From an uncultured Bacteroidales bacterium (GTDB taxonomy: Bacteria; Bacteroidota; Bacteroidia; Bacteroidales; Paludibacteraceae), in contig CAMKDV010000003.1 of the NCBI GenBank assembly GCA_946411385.1, positions 124,001 through 188,000 on the forward strand: 64,000 nucleotides of DNA, written 5' to 3'. Of the stretch, positions 35,604 to 45,154 are shown piece after piece (position 1 is the stretch's first letter; each line of letters opens with the position of its first letter). Position numbers and translations under genes: made by a program. Below the pieces are notes generated by a model. The model searched no databases. It worked only from the letters and a program-made list of their open reading frames with translations, and had not been told where the DNA came from.

Positions 35604-36872
35604 CTATTTTGACGGATATAATATTTTATTATAAACTGCCATCAACTCCTTGACCACATTATCCGGATTATGTCTCTGTAAAGCACGATTTCTTGCATTA
35701 CCACCCATTCGCACCGCGTTAGAATAATCCTCCCTCGCCTCCATAATCGCTCCGGCCAATTCATATGGATTCCCATCTTGTATCAATATACCTTCTTCTC
35801 CGTTTTCCAACATACTTGATGTTCCGCCGGCAAATGATGCGACAATAGGCATTCCTAACGCCATCGCCTCACATACCGAATTCGGGGAATTCTCGATATG
35901 CGATGCCTGTACATACAAATCAGATTGCAGCAACACCTCTATCACCTCTGCCGCCGATTTGGCTCCCAAAAGGTCTATATGTATATCTGATGCATGTAAA
36001 TTGCATATCTTCTCCACCATTCTCACCATCTCATCATCCGCAGACAATCCTATAATCTTCCACTTAAACGGGAAACGAATATCTGTTAATAGTTGCGCAG
36101 TCTTATATATCACTTCTAACCCCTTGAATATTCCGGAACTTATCGTGGTGGCCAATGTGAAATGCTCCATCGGATGAATATGCCAAACTGATGATAAAAA
36201 CTCGGGACGCAATATTTCATTGACAGTATAGTATCGGATATGAGGATTTAGGGCAAATACACAATGTTTATCCCATTGAGTACGCCCTATAACATGCTGA
36301 AGGGTTTTGAACATAACGATTTCTCTGTCAGCCTTCTCGCAAAAGTTCCGATATACCCCGTTAAAACCGGATAATAATATTTTTTTTATTATTGGTTCCC
36401 TCCTTGAGATATCATTACGAGTTATTCCCGAGTAATACTTCAGTCTGCATGAGCTTAACATCCCCTGAATTGATAGTACAACGGGGCAATTAATGGTCTC
36501 ATATTGAGTTATAAGGCCAAACATTTCTTCACTCCCATGAATATGAATAATGTCAGGCGACACCTTATCAATTATTCGCAAACAAGATTGAAGTTCACCC
36601 CTGTCATCCGGCTTTATGACGATTCTCCTTATCCGATGAAGATATCTTCTCCATTTCGAGCCGACCCCGTTCCACTTAATTGGATAATAAGTAACTTCGT
36701 TATACACAAACGGGCTCAAATCTTGTCCCCACAAAAATGCAACGTGCAACTCAACATCATCCTGTTGTCTGAGTCGCCGGCATAACGAATACAGCCAGCC
36801 ACACGCTCTTGTGTCTGGTTGCAGATATTCAACCGCCTCGCAAAGATTATTTACAAACCATAAAACTCTCAT
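35604..36872 (-). CDS. GT4-type glycosyltransferase
   Basis: 422 residues from the ATG at 36872, which overlaps the polymerase stop by 4 bp (ATGA). A longer in-frame start at 36911 would add 13 residues before MRVLWFVNN, the usual GT4 opening. GT-B motifs: IIHIHGSEE, SGIFKGLEVIYK, IIGLSADDEM, LYVQASHIENSPNSVCEAMALG and VASFAGGTSSML (E-x7-E region). Acts in the cytoplasm on the growing repeat unit. Confidence 0.83.
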   Translation of the reverse strand: MRVLWFVNNLCEAVEYLQPDTRACGWLYSLCRRLRQQDDVELHVAFLWGQDLSPFVYNEVTYYPIKWNGVGSKWRRYLHRIRRIVIKPDDRGELQSCLRIIDKVSPDIIHIHGSEEMFGLITQYETINCPVVLSIQGMLSSCRLKYYSGITRNDISRREPIIKKILLSGFNGVYRNFCEKADREIVMFKTLQHVIGRTQWDKHCVFALNPHIRYYTVNEILRPEFLSSVWHIHPMEHFTLATTISSGIFKGLEVIYKTAQLLTDIRFPFKWKIIGLSADDEMVRMVEKICNLHASDIHIDLLGAKSAAEVIEVLLQSDLYVQASHIENSPNSVCEAMALGMPIVASFAGGTSSMLENGEEGILIQDGNPYELAGAIMEAREDYSNAVRMGGNARNRALQRHNPDNVVKELMAVYNKILYPSK

Positions 36873-38119
36873 CGTTTTGAAAACAAAAGATTGAACTGCT
36901 CCTCGCACCATTCATCATCCTGCTCTTCCCTCGTAAATGCGAAAGCCAAACCTATATATATCCACATCGCAATGTTATACAAATCATAGTGAGGTACCTC
37001 TTCAATAAAAAGCAGGACATAGTGAGAGATTAACACTAACCCTATAATTATTTTATATCTCTCATTAGATATAACCATGCATCTGTATATTGCCCACAAC
37101 AGCAACGAGAGATATAATACCACTTGGATGATACCACCCTTCAGCAGAAAATACAACAGCCCGACTTCCGGTCCGAATCGGTCTGCGAGTCCATCTTTTT
37201 TGTCAAAAAAACTACTATAATAGGTGCCGTTTATTCCTTTCCCATATATCCATGCATCGTTATCGTTCATGTCTTCAATCACCTCCTCATACAAAAAAGT
37301 TCGTGTATCTGTCACATGCTCTTCTTCTACATTCTCAAGATATGACGTTGTCAATGCTTTCTCAAACACGGAGTTGCCCGTAGTAATATACACCCTTAAA
37401 AAGTATAACGGAAGTGCTACTGTCGCCAATATAATAGCGACTTTAATTATTTTTGAATTATAAAATGGAGTTATAGAATATAATAGGATTGCCCCTCCCA
37501 TTACGGTACGTATAGCAGTCGCTCTTGCATCCACCTTATAACAATACAAGATAAACAACACAGCATAACATAACAAAAATATCCTGTGCTTTCGTGGGAG
37601 GTACGCCGCAAAAGCCAGAAGAAACAAAAGGCCTGTTCCTGCTAAAGTTTCAACATATCCGATCAATATCGACATCGGAATGAGTAATAACACATAATAC
37701 CATACGCATTTGTACAACAGGAAAAAACGTTCTGGCTTTAATCCTATCAACAACGCAATGGGAAGCATGCATAATGGTTGGTATTGAGGATTACCAAACA
37801 ATGATAAATATGCTACGTCACGCTCCCATATAGCAGCATATACGATATGTGCAACATTATATCCAATTGTTAACAATATAAGAATCCGCACAATAGGATG
37901 AAGCGCCACGTAATATTCTTTATATGCACGTATAGCCAATGAAATCAGGAGTACTTCAGACCCCATCATCAGCACTCCGACAAGTCCCTTCCCGAAAGGG
38001 ATATGTTGGACAACAGATGCCATACGATAGTTATAATATAATGACACGAAAGACAACAGCCACAGAAATGCCGTGAACAACTTATCTTGTCGTAATGATA
38101 TTTGCTCTTCTTTTTGCAT
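36869..38119 (-). CDS. wzy: Wzy-like O-antigen polymerase (candidate)
   Basis: 416 residues with ten to eleven predicted transmembrane helices and a larger periplasmic loop (about 235-305) before the last three helices, as in Wzy and WaaL proteins. The segment DAWIYGKGINGTYYSSFF...EVGLLYFLLKGGIIQ fits the short conserved patch of Wzy polymerases. It is the only such protein in the operon that also contains Wzx, so polymerisation of the exported repeat unit is the likely role. Ligase function cannot be excluded. Confidence 0.65.
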   Translation of the reverse strand: MQKEEQISLRQDKLFTAFLWLLSFVSLYYNYRMASVVQHIPFGKGLVGVLMMGSEVLLISLAIRAYKEYYVALHPIVRILILLTIGYNVAHIVYAAIWERDVAYLSLFGNPQYQPLCMLPIALLIGLKPERFFLLYKCVWYYVLLLIPMSILIGYVETLAGTGLLFLLAFAAYLPRKHRIFLLCYAVLFILYCYKVDARATAIRTVMGGAILLYSITPFYNSKIIKVAIILATVALPLYFLRVYITTGNSVFEKALTTSYLENVEEEHVTDTRTFLYEEVIEDMNDNDAWIYGKGINGTYYSSFFDKKDGLADRFGPEVGLLYFLLKGGIIQVVLYLSLLLWAIYRCMVISNERYKIIIGLVLISHYVLLFIEEVPHYDLYNIAMWIYIGLAFAFTREEQDDEWCEEQFNLLFSKR

Positions 38120-38122
38120 GGA

Positions 38123-39178
38123 CTAATAATTCGCGCTATTATGCAGGATTCTTCTGCAAATAGCATTCGTCAATCGGTATATCTGCCATTGCAACTTAGC
38201 CGGCAATGAATCAGAAAAAATTCCGGTTTTTCTGAAAAACGCTAACTTTGCATTTCGGTCTCCCACTTCCGCATAGACAAAATCGTCCTTTTTAACGGTT
38301 TGCTCGATTCGTATCAGACACGCCTTTCTTTCCTCAGTTTTAGGAGACCGGAATAATGGGCTATATATCCAATTCAACATTTCACATAACACGATGCGCT
38401 GATTGCTAAGCATTGCCTTGGGCAATTTCATCTTATGCACGTTGTAATATTCGAACAAACGATCGAACACCTGCAAGATCTGTCCGGTCTGCCTCATCAG
38501 AATCTCAGGTTGTGTGGTTTGCCCCTCACGTCCGATAAAATACTGATATACAGGCAATCTGAAATATACAACCGTTTGAATATGATCTAACGGGAAAAAG
38601 ACATACTCATTATCTGTATAACTGATTCCTTGCTGAAGCTGCAACTTGATTTCTCTTAAAACGGATGTTCTATATGTCACAATATGCGAGCAAAACAGCT
38701 TGTTATAGCCTAATTTTAACCCGTCAAATTCATCAGCCTCATATACTATCCCTTCTTGGACCGAACTCGGCGCTGTGATTGTTTGGATCAGAGTTCCATT
38801 CTCATTTCGATCTTCTGCTATGGTCAAGACCATATCGGCATCACATGTTTTCAAATTCTCAAGCCACTGATTCAATGCCTCTGTATCGCACCAATCATCC
38901 GCATCAAGCATCCGGAAATATTTCCCCCTTGCCTCTGCAAGAGCACGATTGACACATGATCCGTAATTTCCGTTTTCTTTATCTATAACGCGTATGACAT
39001 TGGGGTATCTTGCTTCATACATGTGACCTATTTCTGAGGACCTATCTTTGCTACCGTCATTCACGACCAGCACCTCTAAATAATCTTTATTGGCGCACAA
39101 TACGGAATCCAGACAACGCGCCAGATACTTCTCCATATTGTACGTTGGAACAGCTAATGTTAGTAATTTCTTCATCAT
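38123..39178 (-). CDS. GT2 glycosyltransferase
   Basis: 351 residues. KLLTLAVPTYNMEKYLARCLDSVL, VVNDGSKDRS and MLDADDWCD (DxD) mark a GT-A enzyme of the EpsJ/WcaA type, followed by a C-terminal helical region of about 170 residues that differs from the shorter GT2 paralogues here. Overlaps the upstream gene by 4 bp (39175-39178). Sugar unknown. Confidence 0.83.
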   Translation of the reverse strand: MMKKLLTLAVPTYNMEKYLARCLDSVLCANKDYLEVLVVNDGSKDRSSEIGHMYEARYPNVIRVIDKENGNYGSCVNRALAEARGKYFRMLDADDWCDTEALNQWLENLKTCDADMVLTIAEDRNENGTLIQTITAPSSVQEGIVYEADEFDGLKLGYNKLFCSHIVTYRTSVLREIKLQLQQGISYTDNEYVFFPLDHIQTVVYFRLPVYQYFIGREGQTTQPEILMRQTGQILQVFDRLFEYYNVHKMKLPKAMLSNQRIVLCEMLNWIYSPLFRSPKTEERKACLIRIEQTVKKDDFVYAEVGDRNAKLAFFRKTGIFSDSLPAKLQWQIYRLTNAICRRILHNSANY

Positions 39179-40851
39179 TTGCCCAAAATCATATGTTTCA
39201 TTGACTTATACAAATCTATAAGCCAAATGGGAAATGTATAATAAATTGCCCCCTCCCACCAAACCATATTTCGATTTGACATAATAAAATCTGCGGGTAT
39301 CTTGATTTTTCTTATATACATATAATCTTTCCCGTCATTTTTATCTCTAAAATACATGTTTTCCAATGCCCGGGCATATTGTTTTTCCGGTCTATCGCAA
39401 AACAGTTTGATTGTTTTCATTCCGATTTGTTCAAAAATCATGTCGGCATATTTCCCTAATCGGAATTGCATGAAAACAGCGGTATAATCAGTAAGAAGTT
39501 CTGTATGGATCTTTACCCAATCAATATCGTCTCGAATTTCGATATCTTCAGCCATTTTATCTTGACCATATTTGGGTACGGCTATATCGTCAACAAAAGC
39601 ATAATCTATAGTCGGTCGTTCATTGTTTAGGCTAAAGAAATTCTCAAATACGGATATTAGAGTTTTTAGGAACAATTTACCAGTAACATCATAGGCATCA
39701 TAAATTTGCACATTATACTTATTTCTATCTACTCCTTCAACTTTATTCCATAACACGAAATAGTACGCTGTCACTTCATTGCAACCGCATGACGTCAAGA
39801 ACTCATTTAGCACGATTAGGGTTTTTCCAGAAGTGGTTGTATCCACAATAGCGACCTTATCGGTTGTCGAGGCTAAACCAATACGTCTGAAGTATGCAAG
39901 TTTCGCATCGGCATTATCTTCTTTATATAGTGCAGCACGCGACATATATACATATTCTACGCCGACTTCAGGAAAGTACGGTTGCATAGCCAATGCAATT
40001 TTATGTATCTGATATGCATCCCGTGCACAAAAATATAACCGCTTTATCCCTCTCTTCTGCGCATCTTCCATCACTTGATATATCCATGAGCAATAGAACG
40101 GCGCTACTATGTCCAAGACAAAATCGGTGTGCGTTGTCCACTCCGTACCATAATGCAACGCACGACCTATACCGGCGAGGAGACTTGAATATTTATATCC
40201 TAGCGAATAGTCATTATTAAGCCACTGCTGTTGGTATGGAGTATAGGCGTGTCTGACTAACGTACAACATATTCCTAGTTTCTTTGGTATATTATAATCT
40301 CCCTGTTTATTATCACCATAATGATGCCAATGTCTGTATGAGCAGATTCCCTCTTTATTTTTCACATAACGGTATAAATCCCCAGTCCATTTTGCCGCAT
40401 TGCAGTCGCAACTTACATATATTGAATCTCCATCCTGACAGAAGCCGTTTTCACGCATTATCTCTGTCAGAAACTCCGTTGACAGATACATATCAGATAT
40501 AAATAGTATCTTATGTCCCTGCTCGCGGCACGCATTTACTTTCTCACGCATGGTCAGCACCGGCACAACCATTTCGCGTTCCAGATTTTGCTCCAACTGA
40601 CAGAGCTCGATGATAGACCTCAATAACGGATGAGACCAGGCAAACGTGTTCCATATGTCTTGCAATGTATAATGAGGATTTACCTCCGCTGCCTGTTTCT
40701 CTGCGACTCGCCGAGCTGCGACAAACTCTTGACGGGCCCACTCTTCTACTCTCCCCTTAAATGCATATTGTGACAACACGTCAAAGAAAAGCTCTGGTGT
40801 TCCACATTTACGCAGGAGACAGGTGTCAAATATGTCAAATGAACTCACCAT
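39175..40851 (-). CDS. HAD-domain protein of polysaccharide loci (COG5610-like)
   Basis: 558 residues. The N terminus SFDIFDTCLLRK (4-15) is a HAD motif I (DxFDT), and FISDMYLS and YGDNKQGDY supply motifs II and IV. The second half (about 230-558) is not recognised and includes RLYFCARDAYQIHKIA and a second TTTSGKT segment. Such fusions occur in rhamnan/O-antigen gene clusters, where they may act as phosphatases or phosphate-diester forming enzymes on sugars. Activity undetermined. Starts 17 bp inside the upstream GT2 gene. Confidence 0.65.
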   Translation of the reverse strand: MVSSFDIFDTCLLRKCGTPELFFDVLSQYAFKGRVEEWARQEFVAARRVAEKQAAEVNPHYTLQDIWNTFAWSHPLLRSIIELCQLEQNLEREMVVPVLTMREKVNACREQGHKILFISDMYLSTEFLTEIMRENGFCQDGDSIYVSCDCNAAKWTGDLYRYVKNKEGICSYRHWHHYGDNKQGDYNIPKKLGICCTLVRHAYTPYQQQWLNNDYSLGYKYSSLLAGIGRALHYGTEWTTHTDFVLDIVAPFYCSWIYQVMEDAQKRGIKRLYFCARDAYQIHKIALAMQPYFPEVGVEYVYMSRAALYKEDNADAKLAYFRRIGLASTTDKVAIVDTTTSGKTLIVLNEFLTSCGCNEVTAYYFVLWNKVEGVDRNKYNVQIYDAYDVTGKLFLKTLISVFENFFSLNNERPTIDYAFVDDIAVPKYGQDKMAEDIEIRDDIDWVKIHTELLTDYTAVFMQFRLGKYADMIFEQIGMKTIKLFCDRPEKQYARALENMYFRDKNDGKDYMYIRKIKIPADFIMSNRNMVWWEGAIYYTFPIWLIDLYKSMKHMILGK

Positions 40852-41644
40852 ATCTATGCTTTATCCGAATAATCTTTGCATTAATCCGGCATAAAATCTT
40901 TATACAAAAGGTTGAAAAACGCAATCGATATACCAAATCAAATTTTTGCAAATCTCTATATTCTTCATCCGAGATATTAGGATACACATCTGCACGGATT
41001 CGCATTAGTTCATTGCGGCAAAGAACATCATCTGTTTCTGAAATTCCTCCACCTTCATAAATGGATATTTTCTTTGGGATAAATTCTGTACTTTCTTTTC
41101 CGATTGCTATCATTTGAGCAAAATGCCGCCAATCTGCATATGCTCTGAATGACTCATCAAAAGATCCATACTTTTCAAACATTTCCCTTTTTGTAAACGT
41201 AGATTGATGGCACAAAGTACAATTAAAGAAGTCAAACCAACGCAAATTAGGTTTCATCATTGATGGATGAAACACTACCCCATTGATGTTTTCCCGCATC
41301 ATCAGTCCATATAAAACACTTGCTGTATGTCGCTTGGAAAATATTTCTTCCAATATAATCGGTGTGGCAAACATATCACCGGAATTCATAAAATTGACAT
41401 ACTCGCCCGCAGCATGAGATAGCCCCTTGTTCATAGCATTATACACTCCCGTATCCGGTTCAGAGCACCACCATGCGAAATGGTTTTTGTATTGCTCCAG
41501 CAATTCACGACTACCATCTGTAGAACCACCATCTACAACAATCCACTCATAATCAGTAAATGTCTGGTTAACGACAGACTCTATAGTCCGGAGTAAGCCA
41601 TCCAAGTGGTTGAAATTAACAGTTATGATTGTAAGTCTTGGCAT
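40835..41644 (-). CDS. GT2 glycosyltransferase
   Basis: 269 residues. LTIITVNFNHLDGLLRTI, VVDGGSTDGS and FMNSGDMF (in place of a DxD) fit the WcaE/colanic-acid-type GT2 group, where the MNSGD motif is standard. DxGVYNAMNKG near residue 65 is the typical acceptor-side motif. Overlaps its upstream neighbour by 22 bp. Confidence 0.87.
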   Translation of the reverse strand: MPRLTIITVNFNHLDGLLRTIESVVNQTFTDYEWIVVDGGSTDGSRELLEQYKNHFAWWCSEPDTGVYNAMNKGLSHAAGEYVNFMNSGDMFATPIILEEIFSKRHTASVLYGLMMRENINGVVFHPSMMKPNLRWFDFFNCTLCHQSTFTKREMFEKYGSFDESFRAYADWRHFAQMIAIGKESTEFIPKKISIYEGGGISETDDVLCRNELMRIRADVYPNISDEEYRDLQKFDLVYRLRFSTFCIKILCRINAKIIRIKHRYGEFI

Positions 41645-42300
41645 TCGATTAACAACTTATCCACATCCCAAAAATTTCTCTCAACAAGATATAATTTCTC
41701 ATCCGGCAGATTCCACCATTTCAAATGAAGAAGTTTGTCAATAGTAGTGTTCGAAAAACGATAACGAAGAATCCTAATCGGTGAACCGACAGCAATCGCG
41801 TATGGAGGTATATCCTTAGAGACGACTGCCCCGGCTCCGATTATTGCGCCATCTCCGATAGTTACGCCATCCAGAATAGTGACATTTGCACCGATAAAAA
41901 CATCATTACCTATAGTTATCGGTTTTTGCTCTATAATTTTGTTCTCGCGCGAAAGAGTAGTTCCATTCTGGCAGAATGTTGAATAAAACATCGGTGAAGT
42001 GCTCACTCCACCGGTTGGATGGATACCATATCCCGCTAACAAGTTGGGACCTATGGAGCAGAACTTACCGATGGTCACCATCCTCAAATGTCCATTTATA
42101 GCCATATAGCTGTAATCGCCGATAGATGACCCTTGTTCTATACTAGCCGGATCACAAACCTTCGCTTTAGAACTTATATAACTATCGTTACTTACAACTA
42201 CATCCACGACACGGGAAAAGTTTTCATATTCTATTGCCTTCAGCTCGGGCAATAATTTTAACAGGAATCTGCGCGCTATATGTTTGATTTTCTCCTTCAT
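41623..42300 (-). CDS. LbH-fold acetyltransferase (WbbJ-like)
   Basis: 225 residues with long hexapeptide repeats (SYISSKAKVCDPASIEQGSSIGDYS, TIGNDVFIGANVTILDGVTIGDGAIIGAGAVVSKDIPPYAIAVG). The N-terminal 40 residues are basic and aliphatic. Likely O-acetylates a sugar of the repeat unit. Its ATG shares one base with the upstream TAA (TAATG at 42300). Confidence 0.85.
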   Translation of the reverse strand: MKEKIKHIARRFLLKLLPELKAIEYENFSRVVDVVVSNDSYISSKAKVCDPASIEQGSSIGDYSYMAINGHLRMVTIGKFCSIGPNLLAGYGIHPTGGVSTSPMFYSTFCQNGTTLSRENKIIEQKPITIGNDVFIGANVTILDGVTIGDGAIIGAGAVVSKDIPPYAIAVGSPIRILRYRFSNTTIDKLLHLKWWNLPDEKLYLVERNFWDVDKLLIECQDLQS

Positions 42301-43181
42301 TATTTAAGTTTCTTTCGCTCAAAACAATTAATCCAAGAGTATTCACTTGCATTATACACTTTCAACCCTTTGTATTTTGCATACTGACTAAGGTCATAGT
42401 AGTTCTCAAACATCTTTCCGAAAGCATAAATATATTCATGCAGTTTCCAATCAGAACGGATACGTCCACGTTTGGCATCAAAGAGTTTTTTGTCTGAATA
42501 TACTTGCTTGTTATTGTAGAAATGTGTATCAATAGAGAATAATTCATTCGTTTGCTGATCCACACGGATATCTTCCAGCGAAGACATATCCACTCCGATA
42601 AGATACGTTTCTTTATACCCCCAATACAAGGACAAGTACAATCCCACGTTCAGAGAATTTCTATTGGGAGGGCAAATCAGATTTCTATCCCACGCCTCAT
42701 ATAGCGGAGTATCTCCTATTTCTCGCTCACCACTAAAATAATATACAAATTCAATATTCGCATTTTTTGCAAGTGCTTTTGCCAAGCGGGTGTTTTCCAC
42801 GCCCAACGGAGCACATAATCGCATCTTCCATGTCGTTTTGTTGACAATGGAGTCAATCAAGCGGTTGATTGTGTCACGCTGGTTATCCGGAATATCAAAA
42901 AAAGCAGGATCTACAAACAAATAATAATTAGGACGGATTACTTCATATTGATCTGATAGTGCAAAAAAGTTAACCACCAACCGGTCGTATCGGAGTATCT
43001 CATCTTTGTATAAATCTATAGAATCTTTTAGCGACGGGCCGTTTCCGATTAGAATCATTTTGTCCGTTTTATCCTTTATGCACGGGAGAGGACTTGGAGG
43101 ATATTTTAATCTTTTATTACGTATCTTCTCCAGATAACGCATAATCACCGGAGGTGTATATGGGCGAATCTCTTCTAACAT
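42300..43181 (-). CDS. GT42-like (Cst-type) sialyltransferase, candidate
   Basis: 293 residues. KMILIGNGPSLKDS (41-54) is the GNGPSLK nucleotide-binding start of Cst-type sialyltransferases. GLYLSLYWGYKETYLIGVDMSS (180-201) matches their SGIYMCxxAIxLGYKEIYLxGID segment, and DTHFYNN (218-224) offers a His in the position of the catalytic base. It lies directly next to the CMP-nonulosonate synthetase gene, so it is the natural user of that donor. DUF115/MptE-like proteins share the first motif and are the main alternative. Confidence 0.55.
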   Translation of the reverse strand: MLEEIRPYTPPVIMRYLEKIRNKRLKYPPSPLPCIKDKTDKMILIGNGPSLKDSIDLYKDEILRYDRLVVNFFALSDQYEVIRPNYYLFVDPAFFDIPDNQRDTINRLIDSIVNKTTWKMRLCAPLGVENTRLAKALAKNANIEFVYYFSGEREIGDTPLYEAWDRNLICPPNRNSLNVGLYLSLYWGYKETYLIGVDMSSLEDIRVDQQTNELFSIDTHFYNNKQVYSDKKLFDAKRGRIRSDWKLHEYIYAFGKMFENYYDLSQYAKYKGLKVYNASEYSWINCFERKKLK

Positions 43182-43211
43182 AAGTATCTACTGTATATAC
43201 CGCTAATTATC

Positions 43212-43880
43212 CTACGAGAGCACATGCTTCTGCATCAGATTCTCCATCACTTGCCAATCATCAGGCTCATCAATCTCGAAAGAAGTGTATTCCGGCATTT
43301 CGTATATTCCTATTTTGCCGGAAAGTCGATTGCCGGACTGAAGGATATTCCCTACCGTATTGATATAGAACGCCCCATTTTCCATCAGCATTCCGTCGAA
43401 CTCCTGGCGACGAGGGCGATGACGATAATCATAGTTCATTGACGTACCATCTTCATTCCAGAAGAACCGCTTGTTGCGTACACACGTAAGCATCGAATCA
43501 TACTCGCCTTCCTCATACTGCTGAAGCGCCTCCACAAAATGTGAAGTTTGGGTTAGGGGAGATGTTGCCTGCACAAGCATAAATATAGCATCATGTGGCA
43601 ATTGAGCATACTGAATATATTCGAGCATAACACTTTCTGTAGATGCTGTGTCACATGCATTCTCTGCTGAACGGCGATATACATGCGTCTTGCTGTAATT
43701 TCGAGAAGTAACAACCTGCTCTATCTCATCGGAGTCAGTGGCCACGATGATTTTATCAACCAAAGGACAAGCCTCCAAAGCCTCGATGTTCCAACATACC
43801 AAAGGCTTTCCGCAAAAGGGTTTAATGTTCTTTAGCGGGATTGATTTACTGCCGCCACGAACGGGGATAAAAGCTATCAT
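43212..43880 (-). CDS. neuA: CMP-nonulosonate synthetase (NeuA family)
   Basis: 222 residues from the ATG at 43880. That start makes an ATGA overlap with the pyruvyl transferase stop and begins MIAFIPVRGGSKSIPLKNIK, the family's first motif; earlier ATGs (43886, 43940) add residues outside the family. ATDSDEI, ACDTASTESVML and LVQATSPL are further NeuA motifs, distinct from KdsB. It activates a C9 sugar with CTP in the cytoplasm. The phosphatase and synthase of the pathway are in the same operon but far apart (20.9 and 55.4 kb). Confidence 0.9.
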   Translation of the reverse strand: MIAFIPVRGGSKSIPLKNIKPFCGKPLVCWNIEALEACPLVDKIIVATDSDEIEQVVTSRNYSKTHVYRRSAENACDTASTESVMLEYIQYAQLPHDAIFMLVQATSPLTQTSHFVEALQQYEEGEYDSMLTCVRNKRFFWNEDGTSMNYDYRHRPRRQEFDGMLMENGAFYINTVGNILQSGNRLSGKIGIYEMPEYTSFEIDEPDDWQVMENLMQKHVLS

Positions 43881-45118
43881 TTGCATGATTTGTATAATAC
43901 CATTTTTATATACTGCATATTCTGCATTGTAACATCCCATAATAAATCTTGTTCTTTTATAATATCACGCATGACTTCGGAATAATTGTTATATATTTGT
44001 ATCGCTCTTTCATATAATTTCTCTTCAAAATTGTCATCACTAAAGTCCACTCCCCAATCAGGATGATGGATATCATCTAAGAACCATTTCATTTTGTCGT
44101 GTGAAATAACTGACAGTATTGGTGTATGACATCCAAACGGAATCATTTGAGCGTGCCCCCTCATCCCAATGACAAGACGAGGTCTTGCATACTCTTGTAT
44201 AACACGTATAGCATCATGAAATTCTACCAAATCATATACCACATTCAGCCGATCTAAATAGCTTAATATTTTTTTATCATTTTCGACATGCACATATACT
44301 TTTATTCTTGTCAGGGCTGACAAGCGTTTTACCGTTTCTGCAATCGCCACATACCGGTCAGCCCTCCCGGAGAGTCTCATTTCTTCGCGATCAAATGCAC
44401 AATTGATTGCGATATAGTCTTCTTTTATGTGATAATTTGCAATATCAGGATAAATTTTTGATATTAACGTTGTCATGCATGGCTGAAAACGCAACTTTTC
44501 CTTTAACTCATCTGTATTCAAATATCGCCTCACATTTTCAATGCTCCCATGATTTCGCAGCCCCACAAATACTGCTTTTTTAACAAACACATTTATGTGC
44601 TCTGTAAAAGTAGGATTAAAGTCTTCCTGTCCGCGAAATCTATTATACCCTACAGCAAACATGATTATAGGTTTTCTAATTTTCTTCAATTCATGTATGC
44701 TGCAACTCCATTGCCATCCACTTAAGTTATTCGGATTTGTATCTTTCAAAAATAACCCGCCACCGCCAATAATGATACAATCATCTTGATTCATCAGACA
44801 AACATCAACGTCATCCACCTCTTGATAGACATGCGCATTATGCCATTTTCCGATTCCGACTTTTTCTTCAAACAATTGCCTCAAGACAATCGGCAAAACC
44901 ATATCGCCAGCATTACCATAATTAAATGCTGAAACATGCGTTGCACTGTATTCTCGCTTATTTTGCACTTTCGGAACATAATATATCACTGGCAAATTAG
45001 TGTTTCGGTACTGCCACTTTCGCAATATCGAAGGTTTTATTGTAGACCACAGACTTCTCAATGATCTATACAGACCATGGCAGCCATTATTAATAAATTG
45101 AATTATCATCCTTATCAT
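43877..45118 (-). CDS. Polysaccharide pyruvyl transferase family protein
   Basis: 413 residues. SAFNYGNAGDMVLP near residue 64, CIIIGGGGLFLKDTNP (115-130) and a C-terminal VIGMRGHAQMIPFG (315-330) match PF04230. The family transfers pyruvate from PEP as a ketal onto sugars. The N-terminal 50 residues are basic. Overlaps neuA by 4 bp; the next such paralogue lies 36 bp upstream. Confidence 0.83.
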   Translation of the reverse strand: MIRMIIQFINNGCHGLYRSLRSLWSTIKPSILRKWQYRNTNLPVIYYVPKVQNKREYSATHVSAFNYGNAGDMVLPIVLRQLFEEKVGIGKWHNAHVYQEVDDVDVCLMNQDDCIIIGGGGLFLKDTNPNNLSGWQWSCSIHELKKIRKPIIMFAVGYNRFRGQEDFNPTFTEHINVFVKKAVFVGLRNHGSIENVRRYLNTDELKEKLRFQPCMTTLISKIYPDIANYHIKEDYIAINCAFDREEMRLSGRADRYVAIAETVKRLSALTRIKVYVHVENDKKILSYLDRLNVVYDLVEFHDAIRVIQEYARPRLVIGMRGHAQMIPFGCHTPILSVISHDKMKWFLDDIHHPDWGVDFSDDNFEEKLYERAIQIYNNYSEVMRDIIKEQDLLWDVTMQNMQYIKMVLYKSCK

Positions 45119-45154
45119 CTCACATTCACAAGCCAGATATTTACATAATGAACA

